Shown here piece by piece: positions 15,777 to 26,368 of a DNA stretch of 64,000 nucleotides; position 1 is the stretch's first letter, and each line of letters begins with the position of its first letter. The stretch covers positions 62,001-126,000 of the forward strand of contig NZ_BMTY01000005.1 in assembly GCF_014649915.1 (NCBI RefSeq), in the 5' to 3' direction. The translations under genes were made by a program, and so were the position numbers. This DNA is from Streptomyces toxytricini (GTDB lineage: Bacteria; Actinomycetota; Actinomycetes; Streptomycetales; Streptomycetaceae). The notes under the pieces were generated by a model. It was not told the DNA's origin, ran no database searches, and saw only the letters and a program-made list of their open reading frames with translations.

Positions 15777-17189
15777 TTACCTGAGCATGCGGGCCGCCTC
15801 CACCTGGTGGAGGTGGATCACGACGTCGTGCGCCTCCGCGAGACGGATCTGCGGGGCGTCCGCGATTCCGGGGTAGGTCGCGCCGATGTTCTTGACGGTG
15901 TGCGGCGCGGCGAGCCAGGTGCGGGCCGCGGTCGGGGCGTTGCGCAGGTCCACCACGAAGTCGCGGAACCGTACCCGGTCGAGGGTGTGCTCGGCGGTGC
16001 CGGGTGCGGCCGGGCCGACGGTGAAGCGGCGGGCGGCGCCGTCCGGGTCGAAGGCGTTGAACGAGCCCCGGTCGAAGGTGAGGCCGACGCTCAGGTAGCC
16101 GTCGCCCAGCTGCTCGCGGAGGAATTCGCCCTGGACCTTCGGGTAGGGCCCGGGGACGTAGCTCCTGAGGGCGATGTGGCCGTTGTGTGCGGCGAGGGCG
16201 GTCTTGAGGCCGGTCCGCTGCTGCCACCAGGCGACGTTCTCCGCCATGGTGCGGTCGCGGTAGAGCATGGCGTCGCCGATCTGCCGGGGGTCGTCCCAAT
16301 CGAAGGCGTGCAGGGTGGTCATCTGGTGGATCGCTGTGGCGTGCTGGACGGCCCAGGCGTGCGCGTCGGCGTCGGCGCCCGTGCCGGGCCGCTGCTTGAG
16401 CAGGTCCACCGCCCGGCCGGTCCGCTCGGCGAGCTCCTTGCGTTCGGTGATCGGCTTCGACAGGTAGGCGTTGACGTACGTCGTGGCGTCGGTGGTCGGA
16501 CGCAGGCCCCGGTACAGCTCGGTGAGGCGCGGGGCGAGGTCGGGACGGGCCTCGGCCGCATAGGCGCCCACCTTGTCGTACAGCTCGGCACCGGCGAAAC
16601 CGGCGTCGTCGCCGACGAAGCGGACCGGGTCCTTCGGGTGCTTGACGTTGTACGCGCGCATCCACTGGAGCAGGTCACGGTATTCGGCGTTGTTCCACCA
16701 GTGGTAGGTGCCCTGGAACTCCTCGTCCATGATCTGCTTCAGGTCGCCCTCGCCGCGCAGGAGGTAGGCGTCGAGCCGCAGTCCCGTGCTCCACGGGGCT
16801 TCGAGGGCGAAGGCCCGGAAGCCCTTCTCCTCGACCAGGTACCGGAAGACCCGGTGCTTCACGGTGAAGAACTCGTGCGAGTTGTGGGTGGCCTCGCCGA
16901 GGCCCACCACCCGGGCGTCGCCGACCATCCGGCCGAACGGGCGCAGGTCGGCCAGGCCGCCGCGGGGCTCGGTGGTGTGCAGCGGGTGGGCCACCCGGCC
17001 GAGGGCCGCCTCGGGGGAGCGGAACGCGGCGGCCGCGGCCTCCTCCGGGGCGGCGGGCGCGGAAGCGCCGGCGGAGGCCGACGCGGCGGGCGGGACGGGC
17101 GGGACGGCCGCGGAGGCGGCCGGGGCGACGGCCAGGGCGGCGCCGAGCGGGACGAGGAGGGCGGCGAGCAGGGCCTTGTGCGTGTTCAT
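15777..17189 (-). CDS. Secreted erythromycin-esterase-family protein
   Basis: 470 residues from ATG 17189 (GGTGGGG just upstream). The signal peptide is obvious (HKALLAALLVPLGAALAVAP, Ala-rich) and is followed by a low-complexity Ala/Pro linker to about residue 55. The catalytic-type motif VGLGEATHNSHEFF near residue 95 carries the Glu and His residues of the EreA/EreB fold; LAAHNGHIALRS near residue 340 is a second conserved block. EreA/EreB hydrolyse macrolide lactones, but most secreted actinomycete members are distant and have no known substrate. Resistance function should not be assumed. Single gene, divergent from the MBL hydrolase. Confidence 0.8.
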   Translation of the reverse strand: MNTHKALLAALLVPLGAALAVAPAASAAVPPVPPAASASAGASAPAAPEEAAAAAFRSPEAALGRVAHPLHTTEPRGGLADLRPFGRMVGDARVVGLGEATHNSHEFFTVKHRVFRYLVEEKGFRAFALEAPWSTGLRLDAYLLRGEGDLKQIMDEEFQGTYHWWNNAEYRDLLQWMRAYNVKHPKDPVRFVGDDAGFAGAELYDKVGAYAAEARPDLAPRLTELYRGLRPTTDATTYVNAYLSKPITERKELAERTGRAVDLLKQRPGTGADADAHAWAVQHATAIHQMTTLHAFDWDDPRQIGDAMLYRDRTMAENVAWWQQRTGLKTALAAHNGHIALRSYVPGPYPKVQGEFLREQLGDGYLSVGLTFDRGSFNAFDPDGAARRFTVGPAAPGTAEHTLDRVRFRDFVVDLRNAPTAARTWLAAPHTVKNIGATYPGIADAPQIRLAEAHDVVIHLHQVEAARMLR

Positions 17190-17417
17190 GGGCCCCACCT
17201 TCGCCGTGCGGGGGCGCGCCGGACCATCCGCTGCGCCCCCCGACCGGGCCGGGGGTTTGCCTCATCGGCCGCTGGGAGGAGGACCGGGAGCCTGGTCCCG
17301 GGCGGGAACGGGCGTCACGTGGGTTGCGCGGTCCGGGTTCCGGAGGGTATCGGCGCCTCCTTCCGGGAGCGGCGCTCGTGCTCTCCGTTCCGCTTTCAGG
17401 CTCGGGCGGGTGGACCG

Positions 17418-17455
17418 TTGTCGAGCGCGGGTTCCCGGACGTAGCGTCAGGCTCA
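17418..17455 (+). promoter_or_regulatory. Promoter for a leaderless transcript
   Basis: TTGTCG (17418-17423), 18 bases, TAGCGT (17442-17447). The expected transcription start, 7-8 bases downstream, coincides with the ATG at 17455, and no ribosome-binding site is present. Leaderless mRNA is common in Streptomyces. Confidence 0.5.
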
Positions 17456-18054
17456 TGCGCCTCGTCAAGTACACCCATTCCTGTGTCCGGTTGGAGAGTG
17501 AGGGCCACGGCGTCCTGGTCATCGATCCGGGCGTCTGGAGCGAGCCCGACGCGCTGCGCGGTGCGGACGCGGTCGTGGTGACCCATGAACACGCCGACCA
17601 CGTCGACGTGCTGCGGCTGGCCGGGCTGGGCGTGCCCGTGTACGCCCCCGAGGGGGTGGTCCTGCCCGGGCTCGACACCGTCGGGGTGAGCGCCGGGCAG
17701 GAGTTCACCGCCGCCGGCTACCGGATCACGGCGCACGGGGGCAGGCACGCGACGATCTACGGAGACCTGCCGGACTGCACGAACCTCGGCTATGTGGTCG
17801 AGGACCGCCTCTACCACCCCGGGGACTCCCTGCACGTGCCCGCGGTCCCGGTGGAGACCCTGCTGGTGCCGTTGCACGCCCCCTGGATGCGGGTGGGCGA
17901 TGCCATCGAGTTCGTGCGCGGGGTGGGGCCGGAGCGTGCGGTCGGCATCCACGACGCACAGATCAACGAGCGCGGCCTGGCGAGCGTGAACGGCTGGCTG
18001 GAGGCGGAGGCCCGGACCGCGTACCGCTGGCTGTCGCCGGGCTCCCGGCTGTAG
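17455..18054 (+). CDS. MBL-fold metallo-hydrolase
   Basis: 199 residues from ATG 17455. It starts MRLVKYTHSCVRLE, the common beginning of the UlaG/RomA-like branch, where the early His is a conserved feature. The metal-binding motif VVVTHEHADHVD (HxHxDH) is at about residues 40-50, a second His follows in AHGGRHATIYG, and YHPGDSLHVP supplies the Asp. HDAQINERG near the C-terminus carries the final His. It should be a soluble zinc hydrolase; the substrate is not evident. Likely leaderless. Confidence 0.85.
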   Translation: MRLVKYTHSCVRLESEGHGVLVIDPGVWSEPDALRGADAVVVTHEHADHVDVLRLAGLGVPVYAPEGVVLPGLDTVGVSAGQEFTAAGYRITAHGGRHATIYGDLPDCTNLGYVVEDRLYHPGDSLHVPAVPVETLLVPLHAPWMRVGDAIEFVRGVGPERAVGIHDAQINERGLASVNGWLEAEARTAYRWLSPGSRL

Positions 18055-18074
18055 CCGTCGGGTGTCCCGGCGCG

Positions 18075-18110
18075 GACGGGGCCGCAGGCCGGTGGGTCTG
18101 CGGCCCCGTC
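18075..18110. terminator. Bidirectional terminator
   Basis: A 13-bp perfect stem gacggggccgcag/ctgcggccccgtc with a 10-base loop, between the convergent ends of the MBL gene (18054) and the GH74 gene (18121). Confidence 0.8.
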
Positions 18111-18120
18111 GGGTGCCGGG

Positions 18121-20748
18121 TCAGGAAGGGTCGCCGTACTGGAGGCCGCGGCCGTTGGTGCCGACGTACACGCGGCCGAAGGCGTCGGGGTCGCCGGTGA
18201 TGACGCCGGTGCCGCCGATGCCGCCCCACTGGTGGGCGTCGTCGTTGACGCGCAGCCAGGTGGCGCCCTTGTCGGTGGAGCGGAAGACGCCGGTGGTGTC
18301 CTTGACGGTGCCGATCAGGTACAGGGCCTGGTAGGAGGCGCCCGGTGCGGCCTTGCCGAAGCCGATGGCGGAGGCCGACTTCACCGGGGCGACCCGGGTG
18401 AAGGTGCGGCCGCCGTCGGTGGAGTGGAGCAGGCCGTGGGAGCCGCCGGCGATCCACAGGTCGCCTGCGGCTCCGGGGAGCGCCTTGAGCCGGCCGCCGG
18501 CCGGCAGGTCGGCCGCGCGGGCGGTGAAGGTCGCTCCGCCGTCGGTGCTGGCGTACAGCGTGCCGCCGGCGAGGGAGTAGAACGTCCCGGCCGAGGAGCG
18601 GTCGGCGACGACGGCGGCATCCGTGCCCAGGCCGCTGACCTTCGACCAGCTCGCTCCCCTGTCGGTCGAGCGGTACGGGGCCTGGCCGGCCTGTGTCCAG
18701 ACGATGGCCGAGCCGTCGGCGGAGAGCGCCACCCGGCCGCTGTCGGCGCCGGCAACCGGTTCGGAGGCGAAGCCGTTCCAGCTGCGGCCGCCGTCGGTGG
18801 AGTAGGCGCCGTCCTGCGCGCCGCCCCGGCCGACGCGGACCATCATCGAGGGGTTGGACTGGGCGAAGTCGATGGATGTGCTGTTCGTCATCATCGGGTT
18901 CTTCAGCCGCCCGGCGGGCACCTCGGTCAGGGAGTCGTGGCGGAACCCGCCCAGGTCTCCCATGGCGGTGATGACGTGGGCGCCGCCGGGCGGGGCGATC
19001 GCGTCCAGCAGGGCGGTCTCCTCCAGTCCGCGGGCGCCCACGCTCCAGTGGCTGGTGCCGCCGCTGTCGGTGGCGTGGGCGTCCTTGCTGCGCAGGATGC
19101 CGCTGCCGGTGCCGTACAGGACGTGCCCGGAGTCGAAGGGATCGATGGCCAGGGCGGTCATCCAGTGCCCGGTGCCGGTGCCCACGTACGGGGCGGCGGA
19201 GGCGTCCCGTACCGACTTGTCGGCCAGGGCCTTCCAGGTCGTGCCGCCGTCGGTGGTCCGGTAGACCTCGTCCTCCGGCCACCAGCGGCCGAGGGTGGTG
19301 ACCATCACCGTGGAGGGCTTGCGCGGGTCGACGGCCAGACCGGAGAACCCGTAGTCGCCCTGGGAGGGGGAAACGTTCCGCCACGTGCCGCCGGCCGGCG
19401 TGTGCTTCCACACCGAGCCGCCCGTCACGCCGTTGGGGCCGAGGGCGTTGGTGTACGTCAGGTACAGCGAGCCGTCGCCGGAGAGCACGCCGTGCTGGGG
19501 CAGCTGTCCGGTGGGCTGCCCGGGGACGGCCTGCCAGGTGCTGCCGCCGTCGGTGGAGCGGTAGAGGGAGGTGGTCCTGTCGGCGACGCCGACGTACACC
19601 GTCTTGCTGCCGGCCGGGCCGTACGTCACGAAGGAGATGCCCGCGCCGCTGCCCGCCCCGTCCTTGACGGGGAACGAGGGGACCTGGCTCCAGGTCGCCC
19701 CGTGGTCGGTGCTGCGCCACAGGCCGTTCTTGCGCGTGCCCAGCAGGAGGGTGCCGTTGGCCGCGGGGTCGACCGCCAGCCGTTCGCCCGCCCCGCGGCC
19801 GTCCTCGTTGCCGCCCAGTTTGAAGGGCAGGTCGGTGCGCTGGAAGGTGCGGCCGCGGTCCCTGGAGCGGAGGATTGCGCCGTTGCCCGCCCAGTTGTTG
19901 GTGTAGGTGCCGGTGGCCAGGTAGAGCCTGCCGGGGTCGACGGGGTCGGTGGCCAGGGCGTCGATGCCCAGCAGGTTCCAGTCCTTCTCGCCGATCCAGT
20001 CGGTCAGCGGGATCCACTGTTCGGCCGCGGTGTCCCAGCGGTAGGCGCCGCCCATGTCGGTGCGCGCGTACAGCAGGCCCTTCTCCTTGGGGTTGAACAC
20101 CAGTCCGGTGACGTAGCCGCCGCCGACCACCTGGGCGTTCCGCCACCGGTACGGTCCGGATCCGGGCGCCTTGGGCCCGGCCGTCCTGACCAGCTTCCAC
20201 TGCTGGTTGGTACCGCCGTGGCCGCGGTACTGGATGACTGCCGCGCCGTCGGCCGTGGACCCGCCGGAGACGTCCAGGACCTGGCCGCTCCTGCGGGAGG
20301 TGAGGACGACGGCGTCCGACCCGCTCACGGGGTCGATCCGCCATTCCTGCGAGGCGGAGGAGCTGTCGGTCTGCTGCTCGGCGGCGGCCGCCTGGGCGGT
20401 CGAGTCGCCGGTGATGCCCAGCACCTTGCCGCTGTTGCGGTTGACCAGCTCGTGGTAGCCGTCCCCGGTGGGGCGCAGCTGCCACTGCTGGTTGGCGGTG
20501 TTCTGGTCCGTCCACTGCTGGATGCGGGTGCCGTCGGCGGTGGAGAAGGCGTTGACGTCCAGCGCTTTGCCGCTGCGTACGGAGACCAGCCGGTAGGAGG
20601 CGCTGCCGTCGACGGTCGCGGCCTGCGAGTCGTCCTGTACGTACAGGAGGTAGGGCACGAGGACGGCGGGAACACCGAGCAGCAGGCCGGTCCCGGTCCA
20701 GCGGCGGCGGTGGCGTCCGCGGCGCCCGCCGTGCGGGGGGTTCTTCAT
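18121..20748 (-). CDS. Secreted GH74 xyloglucanase-like enzyme with ricin-type domain
   Basis: 875 residues from ATG 20748 (AAGGAG 11 bases upstream). A charged N-terminus and a hydrophobic helix (about residues 20-37) form a signal peptide. Residues about 45-175 are a ricin B-type beta-trefoil (repeated NQQW, SQEW and QVLDVSGGSTADGA). From about residue 185 the GH74 twin propeller follows, beginning WRNAQVVGGGYVTGLVFNP and containing many BNR/Asp-box-like turns (STDGGSTW, STDHGATW, STDRGASW). GH74 enzymes cut the beta-1,4-glucan backbone of xyloglucan outside the cell. The gene follows the xylanase gene by 41 bases in the same direction and is probably co-transcribed. Ricin domains are normally C-terminal in such enzymes; here it is N-terminal. 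Confidence 0.85.
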   Translation of the reverse strand: MKNPPHGGRRGRHRRRWTGTGLLLGVPAVLVPYLLYVQDDSQAATVDGSASYRLVSVRSGKALDVNAFSTADGTRIQQWTDQNTANQQWQLRPTGDGYHELVNRNSGKVLGITGDSTAQAAAAEQQTDSSSASQEWRIDPVSGSDAVVLTSRRSGQVLDVSGGSTADGAAVIQYRGHGGTNQQWKLVRTAGPKAPGSGPYRWRNAQVVGGGYVTGLVFNPKEKGLLYARTDMGGAYRWDTAAEQWIPLTDWIGEKDWNLLGIDALATDPVDPGRLYLATGTYTNNWAGNGAILRSRDRGRTFQRTDLPFKLGGNEDGRGAGERLAVDPAANGTLLLGTRKNGLWRSTDHGATWSQVPSFPVKDGAGSGAGISFVTYGPAGSKTVYVGVADRTTSLYRSTDGGSTWQAVPGQPTGQLPQHGVLSGDGSLYLTYTNALGPNGVTGGSVWKHTPAGGTWRNVSPSQGDYGFSGLAVDPRKPSTVMVTTLGRWWPEDEVYRTTDGGTTWKALADKSVRDASAAPYVGTGTGHWMTALAIDPFDSGHVLYGTGSGILRSKDAHATDSGGTSHWSVGARGLEETALLDAIAPPGGAHVITAMGDLGGFRHDSLTEVPAGRLKNPMMTNSTSIDFAQSNPSMMVRVGRGGAQDGAYSTDGGRSWNGFASEPVAGADSGRVALSADGSAIVWTQAGQAPYRSTDRGASWSKVSGLGTDAAVVADRSSAGTFYSLAGGTLYASTDGGATFTARAADLPAGGRLKALPGAAGDLWIAGGSHGLLHSTDGGRTFTRVAPVKSASAIGFGKAAPGASYQALYLIGTVKDTTGVFRSTDKGATWLRVNDDAHQWGGIGGTGVITGDPDAFGRVYVGTNGRGLQYGDPS

Positions 20749-20789
20749 GGGGGTTGTTCTCCTTGCGTGGTGCGGTGGATCGGGGCGGG

Positions 20790-23245
<2,456 letters not shown>

Positions 23246-23585
23246 GGTGCGCTTTCTTCCGGGGATGTGCCGATGGGTGGGGGGCCTCCGGCGCCGGCTC
23301 GCATGGTGAGCGGCGGGAAGAACCCCACGAAGTGGAGGCTTGCGAACGCGTGGCCGCGTAACGGAAAAGCCGCGTCACCCCGGTGATCGCCCCGTGATCC
23401 ATCTCGCAGGAGAAAAGTGTTACGCCGAGCCCCGCGGTCCGGTCGTGCGTCGACGCGGGCCGGTCGGCCCGGAGGGGGAGTGCGCAGTGCCGGAGCCGGG
23501 GGCGGGCCCGCCGGCCGTCGCTGCGCGGCACCGTCCGCGGTGGTCGGCGGGCGGTGCCCGGCGATCGGTGGTCAGCGAACGGTGG
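23246..23585. other. Gene-free leader region of the xylanase operon
   Basis: About 340 bases between the ECF gene end and the small ORF. It should contain the promoter for the leftward glycosidase operon. No known xylan-operator palindrome was seen. The stretch read leftwards, GTAACACTTTTCTCC (around 23410), stands out as less GC-rich, but I cannot assign it. Confidence 0.35.
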
Positions 23586-25151
23586 TCAGGGCCGGGCCTT
23601 GCGGACGACGAAGGAGGCCTGGCCGGCGAAGGCCCGGGTGCCGTCGGAGCCGTCGAGCCAGATGCCGCCGTCGCGGTGGCGGACGACCGATCCCGGGTAG
23701 TTGTGGGAGTACAGGGTCACCGACCCCGCGACCGCTCCGGGGCGGGGGCAGAAGGTCGCGTCCTTCCGGAAGAGTTCGCTGCCGTCGTCGGTGCTCAGCC
23801 GCAGCCGCAGGTAGTGGTGCCGCAGGTAACGGCCGTCGGCCGCGCGGAAGGTGACGCACCGCCCGTCGGCCAGCCCCCGGACCACCGTGAACGTGACGCG
23901 CTGCCGTGCCTGCGTGCTGCCGGAGTCGGCGGCCCGGCCGAGCGTCGCGAAGTCGCCGGCGTACGTCAGGTAGAGGTCGGGCTGGTCGACGGACTCCAGT
24001 GTGTGCGCGCCCAGCGGAACCGTGCCCGCGGGGACGGCGGACGGACTCGCCGGTGGCGGTGCGGCCGGCGTGGGGGTGCCCGACGGGACCGGCGCGGGAG
24101 CGGCGGCCGTGGGCGCGACGGTGGGGGCGGCGGTGACGCCGGGCGCCCGGGGCGTCGGCTCCGGCCAGGCTGCGTACGTCGCGGCTCCGGTGATGAGCAC
24201 CGCACCGGCGGCGATGCTTGCCAGCGGGTGAGCGGTCACCGCGTGGAGTTTGCCGGTCGCCGCGCCGTGCAGACCGCCTGCCTTCACCGCCGCGCCGGCC
24301 GCGACCGGCGCCATGGCAGGCGCGGCGGCGCCCGCGGCCGAACCCGACAGCAGGCCCTTGGCGGTCAGCGTGGCGAGGAGTCCGGCGGGGACGGCCAGCG
24401 GCGCGAGGCCGAGCAGCAGCTGCTCGGCAGGGACCCGGTTCGCCGTCGTCGCCGTGCAGACCGGGCAGTCGCGGGTGTGCCGCGCGATCCGCTTCCGCCA
24501 CACCGAGGTACGCAGGCCGTCCCAGCCGGCGACGGTCTCGCCCAGCTGCGGGCATCGCGGGTGGGCCTCCAGGGCGGCGACGATCGTCCGGCTCAGGTCC
24601 AGCTGCTCGCGCATGCGCTGCAGGCGCACTCCGGCGTGGGCGGCGGTGAGGCCCGTCGCGGCCGCGATGTCCTCCCGGGTCAGCAGCCCGGCGTGCTCCT
24701 GCCACCAGAGGGACAGCAGGGCGCGGTGGTCCGGGTCGAGCCACCGGCCGGCTTCGGCGATCCGACGGCGCTCGTCCGACACACGGAGGCGCAGGATCGT
24801 CGCGTCCTCGGGTTCGAAGCCGGCATCCGGCAGGTCGAGCGCCTCGTCGATGACGGCGGTCCGGTTGGCGACCGCGCGCTGCCGCTGCCAGTGGGTCTGT
24901 ATCTGGCGGAGCGTGATCGACACCAGCCAGGAGCGGAAGCTGTCGGGAGCGCGCAGGGCAGGAAGGTCGCGCACCACGCGCAACAGCGTCTCCTGGACGA
25001 CGTCGTCGACGTCGGCATGTGCGCTCAGCGCCCGCCGGACGATGTTGTAGACCAGCGGCAGGTAGGCGGCGATCAGCTCTTCGCGCGCCCGGTCGTCCCC
25101 GGCCTGAGCCGCGACGACCAGGCCCGCGTGGTCCGCGTCCATGAGCCCCAT
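23586..25151 (-). CDS. ECF sigma factor fused to membrane helix and AbfB carbohydrate-binding domain
   Basis: 521 residues; ATG 25151 chosen for GGAAGG 6 bases upstream. Residues about 15-95 are sigma region 2 (DVDDVVQETLLRVVRDLPAL, SFRSWLVSITLRQIQ). Residues about 130-190 are region 4 (LLTREDIAAATGLTAAHAGV). H225, C229 and C232 (HTRDCPVC) form an anti-sigma-like zinc motif. A hydrophobic helix at about 308-330 is followed by an Ala/Pro linker and, from about 380, an AbfB/CBM42-type beta-trefoil (LESVDQPDLYLTYAG, GRYLRHHYLRLRL). The layout puts the sugar-binding domain outside and sigma inside, so it may be a sensor released by proteolysis. Sigma factors with such extensions are known (ECF53-like, from memory). 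The adjacent arabinoxylan enzymes suggest the target genes. Confidence 0.85.
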   Translation of the reverse strand: MGLMDADHAGLVVAAQAGDDRAREELIAAYLPLVYNIVRRALSAHADVDDVVQETLLRVVRDLPALRAPDSFRSWLVSITLRQIQTHWQRQRAVANRTAVIDEALDLPDAGFEPEDATILRLRVSDERRRIAEAGRWLDPDHRALLSLWWQEHAGLLTREDIAAATGLTAAHAGVRLQRMREQLDLSRTIVAALEAHPRCPQLGETVAGWDGLRTSVWRKRIARHTRDCPVCTATTANRVPAEQLLLGLAPLAVPAGLLATLTAKGLLSGSAAGAAAPAMAPVAAGAAVKAGGLHGAATGKLHAVTAHPLASIAAGAVLITGAATYAAWPEPTPRAPGVTAAPTVAPTAAAPAPVPSGTPTPAAPPPASPSAVPAGTVPLGAHTLESVDQPDLYLTYAGDFATLGRAADSGSTQARQRVTFTVVRGLADGRCVTFRAADGRYLRHHYLRLRLSTDDGSELFRKDATFCPRPGAVAGSVTLYSHNYPGSVVRHRDGGIWLDGSDGTRAFAGQASFVVRKARP

Positions 25152-25379
25152 TCCCACCCTTCCGGTTGACGGCGTCAGACCCTAGCGTCCGCAAAGGTGT
25201 GCGACCAAAGCGCGTGCTTAGGGTCGTGGACCAGGGCCCTTGGCCGCCTTCGGGGCCGGTGTGGCATTCGCCCGCGGGACGGGAGCGCTCGGGGCGAGGC
25301 GGGGGACCGGCCGGCGGGTTCCCCGCCGCCGGGCCGGCGCGGCCGTGGGGCGGGCCCGGACCGCGCCGGCGGGGAGGGG

Positions 25380-26027
25380 TCAGCCGCCGACGGGCCGGAA
25401 GATGCCGCCGGGGATGGTCACCGGGCGGTCGATCCGCTTGAAGCGGTACTCCATGGCCACGTCGTCGATCAGGAACGGCATGCGGTTCGCGGCGTCCTCG
25501 ATCACCGTGAAGCTGATGTTCACCTTCTGCGGGGCGGACCGGTAGAAGGCGTCGGGGAGGGTGACCGTCACCTGCTCGTAGGAGCCGTTGGTCCCGCCCT
25601 TGTTCATGCGGTCGTGCAGCTCGTAGGGCGTTCCGTCCTCCGCGGTGGCCTCCACGACCAGCTGGCGGAAGCCGAAGCCGCTCGCCCCGCTGTGGACCAC
25701 GTCGCTGCGCACCCAGAACGACAGGACCGGTACCCGGGACGCCGGTACGGTGACCTGCTGCGAGATGCGGCTCATGCCGGTCAGGCCCTGGCCGCCCAGC
25801 TCGGCCTTGCCGGTGCCCGTGCGTGCCGGCCACGCCGAGGAGTTGTTGACGGGATGCCCGGCGAACGGGGTCACCTTCTCGTGCCAGGACGCGTTGCCGC
25901 TCTCGAAGCCCGGGTTCGCCACATCGGACGGGCCCGCGCTCGCGTTCGGTGCGGCCATGAACATGCCCGTGGCCGCGACGGCGGTGGCGGCGGCAAGCAT
26001 GCTCGCTCTCCGCGCTCTCTTTCTCAT
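25380..26027 (-). CDS. Secreted protein with CBM-like beta-sandwich
   Basis: 215 residues from ATG 26027 (CAGGAG 6 bases upstream). Signal peptide MRKRARRASMLAAATAVAA with cleavage near ANASAGP. The mature part starts NPGFESGNASWHE and shows GKAELGGQGLTG and VSFWVRSD-like strands, the pattern of galactose-binding-like/CBM domains that often form C-terminal modules of secreted enzymes. Here the domain stands alone. There is no catalytic motif. It reads towards the ECF-AbfB gene and could be a small polysaccharide-binding protein of the same locus. Confidence 0.65.
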   Translation of the reverse strand: MRKRARRASMLAAATAVAATGMFMAAPNASAGPSDVANPGFESGNASWHEKVTPFAGHPVNNSSAWPARTGTGKAELGGQGLTGMSRISQQVTVPASRVPVLSFWVRSDVVHSGASGFGFRQLVVEATAEDGTPYELHDRMNKGGTNGSYEQVTVTLPDAFYRSAPQKVNISFTVIEDAANRMPFLIDDVAMEYRFKRIDRPVTIPGGIFRPVGG

Positions 26028-26368
26028 GGGTCTCCTGGCTGTTTCTCGGTTTCGAACGGGGACGTGCCGCAACAGCCGGGCGGCCGGCCCCTCCCCCGCC
26101 CCCGGCGGAATGCCGGGGGTCTGCGGTGGGCCCTGCCCGAGGAGCACGGTGGTCAGCCGTCTCGACCGCGGCGCACACTGTAGCGCGCCGGTATGACAAC
26201 CACTCAGCCCCGGAGGGCGCCACGGCGGACGGACGGTTTCGAGCCGCGGCGCGGCCGACGGCGCGTGCACGTACGGCGACGTACGCCTTCGCACCGTGAC
26301 GAGTGAACCCGTGTGCGGGGGGCAGGTGCCGGTGGTCCGGGCCGTCGCCGCGGCGGAGGGAGATGACC
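26028..26368. other. Divergent intergenic region
   Basis: About 340 bases separating the leftward secreted protein from the rightward phosphatase gene, so it must hold both promoters. No frame looks coding. Near 26180-26190 a less GC-rich stretch (gtagcgcgccggtatgacaacc) may include promoter elements, but no confident -35/-10 pair was found. Confidence 0.35.

Noticed and set aside
15777-17189. Macrolide resistance gene
   Set aside because: The protein is secreted and only the general erythromycin-esterase fold is evident; nothing shows macrolide hydrolysis.
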